From assembly GCA_964036275.1 (NCBI GenBank), contig OZ038434.1, forward strand, positions 9,381,060 to 9,445,059: a stretch of DNA of 64,000 bases, read 5' to 3'. This DNA comes from Litoditis marina (taxonomy: Eukaryota; Nematoda; Chromadorea; Rhabditida; Rhabditidae). The notes under the pieces are model-generated. The model did not search any database. It saw only the letters and a list, made by a program, of their open reading frames with translations, and had not been told where the DNA came from. Positions 36,801 through 50,240 of this stretch are shown in pieces; within the stretch, counting starts at the first letter, position 1, and the number at the start of each line of letters is the position of its first letter. The translations under genes and the position numbers were made by a program.

Positions 36801-39696
36801 AAGTGCGATATACAATCTCTACAAGGTTGGTAGCTCCCACTATTATGATTTACAAAACTTTTGTTTGTTAGTTGTTAACTTTGTCTCCGTCTGACACGGA
36901 TTGCAGAATACATATCATGGCCCAGTGATATAGAGAGAGACATATAAAAGAGAGGAAGTCGGATTTGGCCCTAGATGGATTTACGTACGACCTCTTATCT
37001 CACCAATTCAGATGAAGTACCGGAAAATGCGACAACTGGAGGAGTCTGAGTCGGACTCTTCACGTCCCGCCACCGCCGTTGAGGAGACCTCATCGAAGCG
37101 ACTATGTGACCGCGAGCCACGACCGACCTGCAGGAATCTCATTCAGGTATGCTGAAACCCAACTAGTCATTTTTGTCAAATAGTACACTCGTCAAATCAA
37201 ACTGACCGAAACACTGGGTTTCCAAGAGTATTGATCATAATGCATACTACATCAGTTCAAATATTTTTCATTCACACTGTTTGGAGTATGTGTATAGTTA
37301 TGCTAGCCAGTAAGGGAACTAAAGAAACGAACAGACTTTTTTCCTTTCCTTAACAGTTGAAAAATTAAAATGTTCCGTTCTTTGAGTATTTCTATGAAGG
37401 TTTCGGTGGTTTCAGGATTTGATAGAGATCGACCAAATTGACAAGCTGATCAATCTGCGTGGTCTTCGAGTTTCACCACTGAGAGATGAAGAGTTGGCTC
37501 CCGCCTGTCAGAGACTCAGTAGAATAGGTGAGTAGGTTCAGATTCAGCTTTTTGCAGAAGTATTTATTCAGTGAATCGCAATCTGCGTCTGCTCTTCTAC
37601 ACGCTCTTTTCTTTCTCGCACCTCTCTCCGGGGTACTGATTTTGTTGATTGGTGTGGGTGTGGGGCCAGACAAGCACGAAATGAGATCTGACGGTTTATA
37701 CATTCTCAATATGTTATATTGAAAGCTATTTTCGGGAAAAAAAACGAAAACTTCATAATATTTGTAAACTATCAATTTTGAGCTAACTTTTCTATGATTT
37801 CAGGAGACGAGATCGTAGAACAGCTGGTAGAGTGGACGAAACTACTGCCATTCTACCCCGAACTCCCCGTCGAAGTACACACTCATCTATTGACCCAGCG
37901 ATGGGCTGAACTTGTGAGTTTCTCTCCGAAAAACCTCGTATAAACAATTACTTCTCTGCCGTTTGCTTTTGCATTCAGCCTCACATGTCTCGTTCACCTC
38001 ACGGCAGGCAACTTTCAAGAATACCATTACGCATTCCAACATTCACGTGTTATTTGTTTCAGGTTTTGCTTTCCGCCTGCTTCTATGCCACTTCAACCAT
38101 GACGTCATCAAGTGAGGAATCAGCCGTGACTACAACGACGATAGACGGAGAAGATGAGGTACAGAAAACACTTTTCTCGTCAGCTGCAAAATGTCAGAAA
38201 CTTCTGTACGCGTGAAACGTACATATCTCCAGAATTATTACATTCGCCCAGATACACTCCGATTCTAATCTGGTCCTTCATGAATTTTAATGTCAGTACG
38301 AAACATTTGAGAATTGTACGAGCTACTTTCTGTTGTACTGCGATCATTCAAAATATTATGAACACCACCGCCACACTACCAAAACCATTTTTCCCAAATC
38401 CAGATTTCTTCGGTGGATTTTGTGGTAAACCTGCGTATCTTGCAAACTCGCCTGTCCGCGGTCATGGGAAAACCGATTCCATTCGAACATGTCGTAAAGT
38501 AAGTCCTACGTTTTCGAACAGTCACGTTATTTTACTTCCGTAGATTCTGAGAACATACATATTCTAATTTCTGATGTCTCATGTTTGGTTTTTGTAACAT
38601 AATTCACACGTTTCCAGGGAGTAGTTTCGGAAACTAAATTTTAACTACGGACGCTCTGTTTTGATTTTCTACTTTTGTCACATTTTGTACTTTTCATCAT
38701 CTTTTTTTCTTTTTCCAGAGAAGCAGGTCCGTTGGTAGAGAAGTTCACCGCCCTCCTCAACGCCTTCTCGAAGATGAATATCAGCCCCGAGGCATATGTT
38801 TGTATAAAGGCAATCACACTGCTGCACTACAACACCAATCCCGGTATGCATTGTTGATACATAGAACAAAATTAGAATCGGATGTTTTCAAGTGAACTAA
38901 ACAGTAACTCAAAAACTGAGCTTCTAGCTTCTACTCGAGAGGTGTAGTGAATATAAACGTACTAGGGTAAAAAATCCAAACGTTGCTTCCTAGCAGAATC
39001 AGGTTTCTAACAAATGAAAACCTTGTTCAATGGAGGTGATCATAACAGAGTTGTAGTTCGAGCTCTATAGTTTGCGGAGACTGCAACAACTACAAACATG
39101 CGCTGGAAGTAACATCGATCAAATAAACATCTTTACTTCAATCTGTAATTTCTAAAAGTTTCTTCATTAGTTCTGTATTCACTTTTCTACTGTTACAGAA
39201 GCCCTGGAAAACAACAACCTGGTCAAAGAGGCTCACGTGCGCAAAGTGACTCTGATTCAGGATCAGTTTGTGAAGGCGTTGCAGATCCATCTAACACAGA
39301 GTGAACGATCGGCGCGGCTCAGCGATATTCTCCAGTGGTCAGTTTTTTAATGAAAAACGAATGGACATAACACAAACGCCATTATTTAGATTTTGTCTTT
39401 CATTTGTTTTGCATTAATAACAAAACCTATATGATTTTTCAATGGTTCAACTGTGCAATCGGAACAAAAAAATCAATGGTTTTCTTCAATCCCACGTCAA
39501 CTTTACAAGACCAATCAATTTTACACAGTATTTGATGATTCGAAGTTTCATAAAAGTTTATATGTTTAGGTTGCCCCAACTGCACGCTGCCTCCTCCGTA
39601 CTTCTTCACTCTAAGATGTTCTACGTCCCCTTCCTTATCTGCAAGAATCCGCGACGTTTTGCGGGACAGGATTCAGAGGACACTGACACCGAATAA
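29210..39696 (+). CDS. nhr-91: Nuclear hormone receptor, NR6A/GCNF type
   Basis: Predicted nuclear transcription factor, 538 aa from ATG 29210. Sixteen exons in phase: 29210-29335, 29561-29673, 29871-29949, 30114-30176, 30450-30532, 35258-35356, 35777-35829, 36764-36825, 37012-37146, 37416-37527, 37804-37913, 38063-38158, 38404-38498, 38719-38843, 39199-39337, 39570-39696 (TAA). The Pro/Ser-rich N-terminus is followed by a two-finger DNA-binding domain (about 136-203): [20 protein letters not shown], then [17 protein letters not shown], then [14 protein letters not shown]. The P-box is EGCKG. The extension [13 protein letters not shown] closely matches the GCNF extension, which supports NR6A rather than NR5. 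The ligand-binding-domain region (about 272-525) is less conserved and has an acidic Ser/Thr insert in exon 12. A 4.7-kb intron splits the DNA-binding domain. The nhr-91 name rests on recalled C. elegans orthology to GCNF, not a search. Additional 5' exons are possible. Confidence 0.88.
30721..30803. repeat. (CT)n microsatellite
   Basis: Pyrimidine tract of CT dinucleotides with occasional CC and TTT interruptions, in the long intron of the nuclear receptor gene. Confidence 0.95.
31930..32235. other. CG-rich island inside the 4.7-kb receptor intron
   Basis: Unlike the AT-rich intron around it, this stretch is rich in CG and pyrimidines (GGTTCGGCCGCGACTC, CCGTCCGTCCCATCCCCC) and holds an open frame on the plus strand to 32231. 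It could be an internal promoter or alternative first exon giving a shorter receptor product, or an old insertion. Nothing is recognised in it. Confidence 0.35.
36300..36395 (+). repeat. tRNA-derived repeat (SINE-like)
   Basis: Contains an A-box-like TGGTAAAGTGGTTAAGG and a perfect B-box GGGTTCGAGTCC about 35 nt later, as in a Ser/Leu-like tRNA. Acceptor-stem pairing is lacking, so it is read as a tRNA-derived repeat or relic, not a functional tRNA. It lies in a receptor-gene intron and differs in sequence from the 10108/19175 family. Confidence 0.55.
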
Positions 39697-40109
39697 TCAT
39701 TTCATATTATTGATCAACAGATCTTGAACCTCTGAGTACGTGTTCTTAACATATTCTGTTTTGATCCCATCCAGCATCCGACCTTGAATCCCGGCGGATG
39801 TCAGGGTAAGAAAAATAGCGTGTGTTCGAAAGAGCGCAGGTTGGAATCTGCCAGTAGGAATGTTTATGAATACGATTTCTGAGTTCTACATATGCCTACT
39901 TACTAACTCATTTATATTATCAAGTATTGGAGAGACCGAAAAATCTGTTTGCATGCATCAACCTCTATGAAGTCACTAAGATCAAACCATCCGAATAGCA
40001 CGCGATTGATCTCATGCGTACATTTTGAATGCGAATAGATTTTTCTGGCGGTTAGTATTACTTGAATTACCTAATTTTCAATCCGGTCATACCCTCGTGG
40101 TTAAATTAG

Positions 40110-40199
40110 AAGTCACGGGAGGGAGGAAAGCGTGAGAAGTTAACGTTAACGGCGATTGTGAATCGCGTCGTTAACTTCTTAGTTTTCTTCTGTGACTTT
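40110..40199. ncRNA. 90-nt imperfect hairpin, pre-miRNA-like (candidate)
   Basis: Outer arms AAGTCAC / GTGACTT, then a partly paired purine/pyrimidine stretch, then an 11-bp perfect stem AGAAGTTAACG / CGTTAACTTCT (40135-40145 with 40169-40179), then GCGATT-gtg-AATCGC at the tip. Length and layout resemble a miRNA precursor. The purine-rich middle and the asymmetric TTAACG bulge weaken the case. No known miRNA is recognised, and strand cannot be decided. Confidence 0.3.
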
Positions 40200-43100
40200 T
40201 CAATATACTTCCAGTAGACATAGGCTATGCTCACATTCTTTATAACGCTACGGCACATCGTATTATTCATATTTCGTTCCTCCTTATCTCTCTTTCTCTC
40301 TTACTCTCATTCTTTTTTCTCTCGCCGCAATCTCATTTCATGTTAATTTGCTGCTAAATCTGGCCGTCAACGCATCATTTCACCTCGTTTGAATGAAAAG
40401 GACATTCATTTGGTCCCAGCACGAAAGGAAGCAAAATGATCTGATTATGACTAGATTTATTTCCCAGAACCTTTCTAACCACAACTTGATCCCAACTTTT
40501 GTAACGAAATTCTTCACCGCACAACAGAAACCAACTTGATCAAGTTTGAGCGAGAGATCAATTAGCAGCTCGCACACAATGATTTTCAAGATTCATAGTT
40601 GTTTCCAAATAGCAAAAAGGCGTGAAGCCGAGAGAAAGCTAGTGTGAGAACTAATTCAGTTAGCTGAAACTGCAGACAAAGCTAGACTGGCTAATCGTGA
40701 ACACGTAGTTGTTTTGTGCGCTCTTATTCAGATGAAAAACTACAGAAAAGTAGGAAACACATACAAAACTGCATATGCGACCTAATGTGTTTTGCAATTT
40801 TCACGCAATAGTGAGTGTTATAGTTGTAAGAAAAAGCAACTCATCTATCTATTGATCCTGATCATCTATATCAATCTACATGCTGGAATCAGTATTCTCT
40901 AGTTCTAAAGAATGTGAGCATATCTTCTATTCGTATTTGTACCCATTTCGTTATTTCTTATTTATCCCTCTTGTTTCTCCCCTCTAGGCAACGGGCATCT
41001 ATTGTCTTTCAAATTATTGCCGAGCAACCTTTTGCTCGGTATAGCATCTTATTCCCTTTTATTGCTTCGTGAACAATACCTGATGACATGTAGCTCTCCT
41101 TAAAATTTTCACTGTTTTCTAAGAAAAATAGTTCTTCAATTCTTCAACCATTTCTTTGGTTCTATTTTGAATTCATTTTGATTAACTACATTCATAACCG
41201 TTACCGTACTGCCATTTTCAAAATGACGCCAGAGTATTCAAAACCTAGTTTGGAGATGGACTTGAAATCATGTATGAACCTTGTTTTTGCTTGAAATCAG
41301 CTGTTCTTTTTCAAGTTGAAAAAGTCCAACTACCAGAATTCAGGTTTTTGAACGTTTGATAGAGGTTCATTTGAAGAAGTCTATTGGGTATTATCTGAAA
41401 ACACTTAGATTTCCCGAAATGGCGTCATTCTGATTAGGAGCGCTAATTAAATTATATAAAACATAATCTCGAACCTCATCATTATACGACTCAATAGTCC
41501 TTCGAAGTGCAATAATTCAATACTTTATACATTATTTATGTTTTGATTGTGTTTTTTTAGTGTTCACGTTTTGCTGTAGGATTGTTGTTTTGAATACTAT
41601 TTGAATTAGGCCCGAGTTCAAATTGTTTTATTTCTACATATTATGAACAAAAACCGGTTTCTCTTGCTGAATTGATCAATGAACCTGCTTGATTATTTTT
41701 TGTCAAATATCAATCTTTGCCTTTCTCACGTTTGAGAACAACACGGATCTAGTAGTTGAAATTCTCACTCACGTGGAATCAGAACAACAACGTTTGAAAA
41801 TGTGGAGAACCATACACAAGAAAATATTTCTGAGACATAGAAAATTTTGCCGGAGGAATCACAAACCATCTGAAATGAAGTGCGTGTTCTTCGAAATATT
41901 TGCACGCGATAGGTGACTACTCTGCTAACTACTATTTAACATTCCATGCAGCTGACATATTCATCTGTAAAAGTGATAAGCAGAGTATTATGAATGCTAA
42001 GTGCCTGTTGTTCAACAGAAAACAAGCGGATTGATATAAAAAGTTGAGAACGCACCAAAGTGTGCACAAAATCAAATAACAAAGATTCACAAAACAATGT
42101 TTCTAGAATAGCCTAATGCTTTGCTGTTCAAGGTTCACAAATGTGTATTCCGTTTTCTACAAATTACGACATTTATTTAATAGTGAACCACATGAAATGT
42201 AGAAGAACATTAGCAACTGAGCATTTTTGTCGCATGCTTAGGAATCGCTGTATTAGAGTTCACATAAATATGTATTGGACGTGAATTCACATCCCGGTTG
42301 TAGCCATTCATGTCAATTGGGTCAGTTTGACTACAACTTATCGCCCATAACTATCACATGACTTTGTGACTCGTTCGTCGACATTTCATCGAAGGTCTTT
42401 CGACTTGTAATGAATACGATATGAGTTCGCGTGATCACTAATAGTGGGACACTCTTTGGTGACGTTCGTACTCCTCTCTAAAGCGAGCAGCAAGGAATGC
42501 TTACATTTGGATGAGTTTCGCGACCATCAACTCTGTTCGTTTCATGCAAAGCTGTCTTATTCACGTTTTACGTGATTCACTCGTATTTCTAATGCATAGA
42601 GAAGAACTTTTTGAATTGGATTGAAATATGGATGAGACGCATTCGTTTGGAACTCACTGTCGGTAAATTGTAAAAGATACATTAGTTCGGTGGATGTGCG
42701 CAATAATGCTCATTTTCCATGAAAACTGTTCATTTCGGTCTCTGCCAGTTCATTCGAATGAAAAATCAACTTTTGCAAGCGTGACCATAAAACCTGTAGT
42801 TTTGAATTGCAAACATGTACCTAGTCCGCACTTTCACTGCGCTTACGCAATAGTGCCTAAACAGTTTACCAATTTACCAGCATTACAGTAACATAATTTA
42901 TAGCCGAGGTTTTTGGCAGCTGTGTAATTAGATTAACTATAGCTCAGAGGGAAAATTGACGGTATGAATCATGTCTGAGTATGGAACTCTAGACGAATCA
43001 AGTTACATGTGCTGATGTTCCTACTCAATTTACTACTAGTATAATTTTCGCACGTGTCTTGCTGTTGAGTAATCACATTCAACAATTAGATTGATTTCAA

Positions 43101-43409
43101 TACCTACTAAAGTATGTTTAAATGACCGTTTGCTAGACCATCAAACATTTTTTAAGAACTGTTCTTGTTCTTCCATAATGTTTTCAGAACCGCCAAGACT
43201 TATGTGAACTGAAAATAGATACGTTCATTGAACTCAAAAGCTTGTATTTTTGAACACAGGTGTACTCGATAATTTCGCTAGACATTTAATTTTCCCAGGT
43301 CAAATTTATGCAAAATCTTGCGTGTAGGCGACCACCCACGTAAGCGTCTGCTAAGTAAATGTGCGGCCCAATTTTCTGAGTATATAAGGGCTAAGTTTCC
43401 TGAAACATC

Positions 43410-43466
43410 ATGAATTCCGCGTTATTCTTGGTTCTCGTAATTCAAAGTGTTTACTTAAGGGTCTGA
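43410..43466 (+). CDS. Possible first exon of a small secreted protein (weak)
   Basis: ATG at 43410 opens an 18-codon frame with signal-peptide character (MNSALFLVLVIQSVYL), preceded at 43381 by TATATAAGGG, a good TATA-like element about 30 bp upstream. The frame stops at TGA unless spliced. No convincing donor or second exon was found. The open frame at 43510-43758 is nearby but its phase does not connect clearly. Confidence 0.2.
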   Translation: MNSALFLVLVIQSVYLRV

Positions 43467-45597
43467 TATAACAAATATCACGTACGCATTAGGCCATGCC
43501 ATTAACGTTATGCTTCTAAGATCTCGTTACTCAGTGGCGGGTAGCTTGCTGAGCGGAACACTGCAAACAGCTTCTGCGCTTCTGCCACAAACGCTTCCTA
43601 GTAACTTTGAAGACAAAAACGGTACTTTTAAAACCTCCCACATTCACTTTTCACTAAACGATGTTTTAATCAAATTGTACAGTTGCTCATTGGATTTAGC
43701 CGAACGTTCACGCCTCTGGGTTATAACCGCAGATTCAACAAGTAATGGTAAAACGTGAAGAAACAGCATCAATTGAGCATATTAACCCTCAATGACATGT
43801 CCTTAATGTTTTACGTCACTATACACTTCACGAAAATGGATTTTGTTAACACATCATGTACATTTTTTCTGCAAAAGTATTTCAGTAAAAGGTTTAATCA
43901 CCATTGAGTTTTTAATGTTGATAACAGAATATAATTCCACATGAAGATCCTCTCAAGCCGTTCCCACAAATGGTGTGAACTGAGTTTGATTGTTTATTGT
44001 TTTCGTCTGCTGCATTTGACATAAATAACTACTCACTCATACCACTCAACTACGTCCTAAGAAAACAATCAATTTTTGAGTCGTAGGTATTTAATAAAGC
44101 AATCAAGCATTTGAGAAATAGCAATGTGATGCTCAATTTCAAATATTTGGCCAGCCCCATCGCACGTGACTGGAATTGTCTACTATTGGTATGAGTGTTT
44201 CACTTCCATTGACATCGACATAAATTAGCAGTTAAATAAGTGAATAACTTCGAAATAGTTGTTTTTCTTCCATTTCTTTTTGTATGGGACACCGAAACAT
44301 TAATTTGTGTCAGCCAAATGGTAACAGCATAGCCCGTTACCGGCTGGTCGCCGCCACATATCTGGTTGACGTCTGAATTCCCAATATTTGAATTTCCTGT
44401 TAAAGAGATAAAAAAAAATTCGGTTCCATTAACAGTCAGAAATAGAGTTGGGTGCCTTCAGCGCAGCAACATCACCATGTTACTCTCCTGGTAAGTACAC
44501 AACTATTTCTCCCATGGAACGAACGAATCTTGTAGTTTGATGCTGAATTGCTTTTTACAGTTCTTGAGAAATTCGTCATTTCGAAAGGTGAACGTTCGTT
44601 TCGTTCGATGTAGTACATGCCCCGACTATCAGGCCAAGCGGAAATGTATATAGTTTGATGCTCAAATTGTTTAATGATGTCATCTTCCTAACAAATCTCT
44701 ATGATTCACTTTCCTTCCTTAGAGAGACACATCGTCTAACCACTGATTGCGTGAGCGCACTCTGAAATGCTCATTTATTCTGATTCCTGATTACATGGGA
44801 TGTACTAAATGAAACGAATCAAATTGAGAATGTGCGTTTCCAGGAATTAATCAACCTCCTCATACAACATTTAGTTGGAGCGGAACACTACGCATACACG
44901 TTTGTAGGTCACAACATACTCAAATAGAGCATAACATACTAGCAGTAACACTTCTATTCTCGTGAAACTTAGAAAATATAGCAACTGTGCAATCTATAAG
45001 TACAGATTTCTCAGAAGGTAAGTTAGAACACCCTCGCATCTTATTCATATCCTGCGTCTCTTGTTTCGTGTACTATTTCGCGCAACTCGTATCCAGACGA
45101 CAGGATCTGAGAAGACAAATATAGCCTTTGTATGGAGAAGACGCAAGTTGTGAGAAAGAGTACGTTAGGATGTTGATGAGTACGGCCTCTCATCTATGAT
45201 TTATTCCAGGCTTTTCACGTCTCTGTACTTTCAACTAGTAGTGTAGCTACAAATATTATGACTTGTAGACCGAGTACAACTTTTTTGTTACATCGTTCAC
45301 GAGTATCTTAAAACGAATACACTTACAACACTACATCCCAAAAAGTGCATATTTCAATCTACGTTTGAAGTGTTTTCTCTGCCATTAAATCGTCCTAACC
45401 TTCGAAATAAATATATATAGTCTTCCCTCCAATTCTCATTCTCAATCAGTTGACTCAACTGACTGTTTTTCTCGGAAAGCGATCTGTCTGGGATGTTCTG
45501 GGTAAGTTCCATACTTCATCAACGCAAAATATTGAATATCGAGCCTGCAATCAAGTGAACGAACCCGAACTTGATGCAAATAACATAAGTTTTATCG

Positions 45598-45811
45598 TCA
45601 AATTGCCTGAAAATCTCCTTTTCTCAAACTGTTTTTTGATCTGTTCACTGTAGGTCTGTAATACCAACTGTAGTCATTGCGAAAACATATGTTTTTTATT
45701 CGTGAAATTGCCTGAAAATCTTCTTTACTCAAATTGTTTTTTGATCTGTTTACTGTAGGTCTGCAGTACCGACTGTAGTGAAAATTGTGAAAACATATGT
45801 TTTTCACTTGA
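45598..45811. repeat. ~107-bp tandem duplication
   Basis: Two adjacent copies of a unit beginning AAATTGCCTGAAAATCT and including TTTTTTGATCTGTT and GAAAACATATGTTTTT, followed by a degenerate partial third copy to about 45880. The unit includes CTGTAGGTCTG. Noncoding, 5' of the globin gene. Confidence 0.85.
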
Positions 45812-46407
45812 AATTACTCGAAATTAACGGTTTTTCTCAACTTGTTTTCTGGTCACCCAGTTCTCTATTGAATGCGGGTCTGTAATACATACTCTCTTCC
45901 ACTCGTAATGACGCGTACCTTCCATGGTGGCTGCATGAATTCTTTATCATTATTAATGACCCAACGACAAATATCTTTTATGTACCACTAACTCCAAGCA
46001 CTCTCGTAGCTCTAAAGCGAAAAACTTATACTTCAATAATAAAGAAATATCTAGGTGAATTCAGTTATATGATAAAGAAAAATGGCCAAAGTAGTACGTT
46101 TGCCGCTAGCCCAATGAAATTCTCGATAATGTGGACAATTATGCAGCCAACGTTCAATAAAACATAACTCATTCCAACTTTATAGTTTTTGAGTAAATTA
46201 ACCGATGTTTAATACTCAAGTGATGGTTGTATATTCTCGTTTTTCTCAATCACTTACTTTTCACCGGTCGGTACGAAGTATAACTCTTCTCATAACTGAT
46301 ACTTTAATCTCTGCTCAATCTGTTTGAAGTATTTTTCTTCGTTTCATTATTTTGTCGATATGAGAACAATTTTTTCACAATTACGATTCATTTACAGACG
46401 TTCCCGA

Positions 46408-49400
46408 ATGTTGCAAGATACAAACCAATACTTCGAGAACGCCTTCCACAGAGTGCGACAGGTGAGTATGAATAGTAAACCTTTCATTTTTCGGTTGAAA
46501 TGATTTTCAAAAATGTTTTTCATAACCTGCTGTTATAAAGTTGAATAACCCTTTGCGTGATTTTTACTAAATTGATTGATCCGCTGCAAAGGTCCTATTG
46601 AGAGTGATAAAGACATATAGTACCCCGAGGAGATAGTTCATGGGGTGCTCTTGAGTAAGGTTCCCTCGTTAGTTTTTACGGAGTATTGGGTTTGTTTTTA
46701 TAGAGTTCAGTAATGCGAGCCAAAAATAGCTTGAATATCATGCCCTAAAGTATGAGGAAACAATTATTCTTTTACACCACAACAAATACATTATTTTTAG
46801 CATTCAACGAACAAAAACATGAGGAGCTGGTAAACGTCTGCCTTTTGAATTTGAAACCAAATTACAATAGGGCTTTTTTGCCCCATTCACGTCTTTGCAA
46901 TTAGAAGATATCATTTTTGATAACTGCGAGAGGCTCACAATTTTCTCAAAACCTGAATAATCTACGGCTTAACCTTTTTGCATTTTCGAAAAGTTGTGTG
47001 AAATGCGCACTTTTTCCTAGAGCCATAACTTTTTTTTACTCAGGTCAGTCTCAAGTAGGCGAAGAGGCAGCAGTGAAAAACTCGCATATCGTCGTTTCAG
47101 TTTCTTTATTTCATATCAAGAACGAGATGTCTGCGTGTCATGGTCAAAGTATGTGCACACATTTCAACTAACGCAGAAACCATGTTAATTCGAATATAAA
47201 TCATAAAGTAATGCTTGCAGACTACTATGTGCCAAAAGCCCAATATTTTCACTCGTAGAAACGAGGTTTTCATATGAAAATTCCATGGTAAAACTCTACT
47301 CGTGACCTGTCTCTGAGCCCTAAATGACAATTCGCCAACTGCGTCACTTCTCCGTAAGCCATGAGCTTCTCCGTCTCCTGCCACCTAATTTATATTCTAG
47401 ACGATTAAGTCTGTCATTGCTTCTAATTAACATGCTCGCCTAATTCAACCAACAACTAAATCGGAAATCACTTCTGAGCCATAATGTAAAACGGAGATTT
47501 TCGTCGTGTCTCGAGAGAACTGACGCAGTATCCGTGACATTTATAGAAACAACAAATTTAAATCTCTGCGCACATTTTAATCTTTTCGGTAGAACCATAA
47601 GACATCTACGAACATTGAAAATAGGTTGGTAGTTCTCAGTTAACACTTCTGGCGAATCTGTGAAATTGTATTTCTCAGATAACCGTATATAGTGAGCTTC
47701 ATTCAGCAGGTAACACGTGGGATGATTTCAGGTGGAAAACGAAGAATAATATATTTCTGGAATTGAGCAGATGTAATTGAGCAAAACTTGAATGACATAG
47801 TTCCAATGTCAATCTATGGTGTTTCATGATGATAACGATGATGCTTGTGACAAACAATACTCAAAATATTAATATCGAAATGCGTAACAATGAATAGTAA
47901 TTTGATGAAAAATAGTAAAATCGAAAGAGTTAGTGATGTGAATACTGTGTTTCAGTGTGGCTCTCCCAGTATATCGCCCACCCCTTCAACACACTCTTTG
48001 CGGCTGGAGGCACCACGACCCTTGCGAAGGTTGGCGAACATTTCTTGGAGGGGTGTGTGAATGAAGAGAAACAAAGAACTAGAATGTCATATAAACAAAA
48101 CTTTCTCTTACCATAAGAATTCGGTTCCAATATTTCCATTTCGGCTTTTTTGATGGAACACTGAAGTGTTAACCAAAGCTCTATCACATCGTTCATGTGT
48201 GAAAGTTCAGGGTTGTTCTCAATTTGCGAACGGCTGGAACTATTTGGAACTCTGGTTACAAGTTCTCCACCCTTGGTTAAAAAATAATGTTCTATTTTCC
48301 TTATTTATTGATAATTCACATATTATCAAAACGCACAAATGTTTACCAGCTCAAATTTGTATCAACTCATTCCGTTTTGCAGATGTCGGTCGGCGAGTCC
48401 CGCTCCGGCAAAAACCCAAATGTTGTCCATCGAGCGACAAATTCTAGTGCGGTTAGTTTTCTGACGAGAGCATCTAGCCATCTTCTTTTATTGAAAGTCA
48501 CAATCGTTTAAAGAGGTTATTCATTCATCACGTTAGTTTCAAGTTCTTGTTATCAGAGCTATGTTATTATCTGGTCATCTTGTTTCTCAACATCTAGAAG
48601 CACGTGAGACACATCTTAAAAAGGTTAAATTTGTATAGGGTCATTCAATCTTCTGTTATTCACACGTTTTCAATGGTTTTCCGAGTTGATTCACTCGATC
48701 AAATACTAGTTCAGGTAGTTTTCGAAATATTCGTAGGCTAGATGATATTTTTAATCGAGTAATCTTTCAGGAAGTCGTGGAACAAAGTATCTAGGTCTAC
48801 GTTTGGAACGTCGTGGATGACTGCTCTGACAGGTATGACACATGTTTCTGGTTTGGGACTCTCACAGTATCCATACAATCCTAATCGGACAAAAGTAAGA
48901 GACAAAAAATACAATTTAGCACAAGTGCATGTTGTTCGCAAACGTTTATAAATGACCCGACAATCAACTGTATTTTACGGCGAATTGTATCTTGTATGAA
49001 AATAAAACTTCATTTTGAAATGGTTGAACCGCAGTTGAATTTTCCATTGGCACGTAGGAAAGTTCCTTCGTGGATCATGAGAACTACATAAAATTGAACA
49101 GGACTAAATACTTTTTATACAATGTATAATACCCGAATGTAGAATCATTGAACTGTTTTCAGACAGAGTGGGCAAGAATGTGTTTGGCGGAGATTATACA
49201 AGCATTCAACGCCATACTAGACACTTCATGGACCTCATTCAAGTAAGTTGACCCTCGTGAAATATGAACTTTTTCATGACACTTTCTTTTCTTCGACTTG
49301 CATGTGGGTTTCAAAGGAAAGATATAATTCTAAGTGAAACCTGTTTTCCAGTCCTGTGTGGAAAACCTGAACGATCTCGAGAGCGCCCTGAAACCCTGGC

Positions 49401-50240
49401 TGGACACATTGGGACAGGGACATAGAGGATTCAAAATAAAGTGAGTTCACACGTTCTACACACAAATGTGACACGTTAATACAACATTGTCATATTATCT
49501 TTTAACTACACTTCGGTTTTTTAGTTCTAGAATAATTACCAGTAACACCGAGCGCATTCTAAATTTTTACTCACAGCAAATAATTAGTATGTGTTTGCAG
49601 TTTGTGTACCCCCCATGGAGATATAGGCTCACAATCAATTTACCGCATTACTACCAATGAAACTATTGCAGAGCCCGTCATTGGGAGGCTTTTGGCGAAT
49701 CTTTGGCGTCCACTATTACAGAATGGATTGGCCCCGGCCGATCACATAAGGAAACAGTAAAGGGATGGATGGTGAGTTCACTCTTGATGTGATTAACTCG
49801 GCGAGTCAATGGGCACTACATATATTTCATTGTGAACAACGTTGTTTGCTTCATATAATCATATCGGAGTAGATCAACTCTCTCCGATCTCCACCACTGT
49901 GTTCTGGCAAATTGAATGAGGTCAAGTTTTTTTCTGTTCGATTTCGCCGTATGCGTTTCGAAGGGAGCGTAGTGCCGTTATAGATCAAAAATGTACACAA
50001 GGAAGTGAACGATTTTTTAAAAGCAATACAGTTACACGCGGAACTTGCAAGTTAGGATGGCGAACACAGTGTCACAGAGCATTTATGGAAAACACTTATG
50101 GAAAGCATACGTTAGCACTCCCTGTAATATTCCAGATCCTCTCGTCATTCCTCGCTGATAGACTAGCAGCCGCATCGCGTGCCGCTCACTCGCCAATGCT
50201 TACACCACGGGTTCAACTCATGACATTCAATCAACATTGA
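46408..50240 (+). CDS. Globin with N- and C-terminal extensions
   Basis: Heme protein of the nematode globin family, 210 aa. Exons: 46398-46461 (ATG 46408), 47956-48029, 48383-48451, 48771-48832, 49163-49242, 49352-49440, 49672-49771, 50136-50240 (TGA). All junction phases agree. Residues 1-65 form a Ser/Pro-rich extension. The fold starts at LSIERQILVRKSW (A-helix Trp69). Next come a CD1-like Phe94 in KNVFGG, the distal-His region RHTRHFMDLIQ (His107 by spacing), and the proximal His137 in LGQGH. Helices G/H continue through ITEWIGPGRSHKETVKGWM and FLADRLAAASRAAH. The CD-D region is short compared with myoglobin. The TTTACAG site 10 nt before the ATG would suit SL1 trans-splicing. Whether it binds oxygen or acts as a sensor cannot be told. 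Confidence 0.85.

Larger units (their letters stand above)
39697..46397. other. Long gene-poor interval
   Basis: 6.7 kb between the receptor and the globin. It contains the hairpin at 40110-40199, a possible short secreted-peptide frame at 43410-43466, a tandem repeat at 45598-45811, and TGTAGTTTGATG motifs at 44530 and 44650. No other splice-phased coding sequence was recognised. The minus-strand frame at 40380-40589 and the plus-strand frame at 41689-41916 have no recognisable motif. Confidence 0.45.

Noticed and set aside
44450..44490. First globin exon with ATGTTACTCTCCTG before a GTAAG donor
   Set aside because: Joining to the 46398 exon creates TGA at the junction; the ATG at 46408 behind a TTTACAG site gives a clean start.
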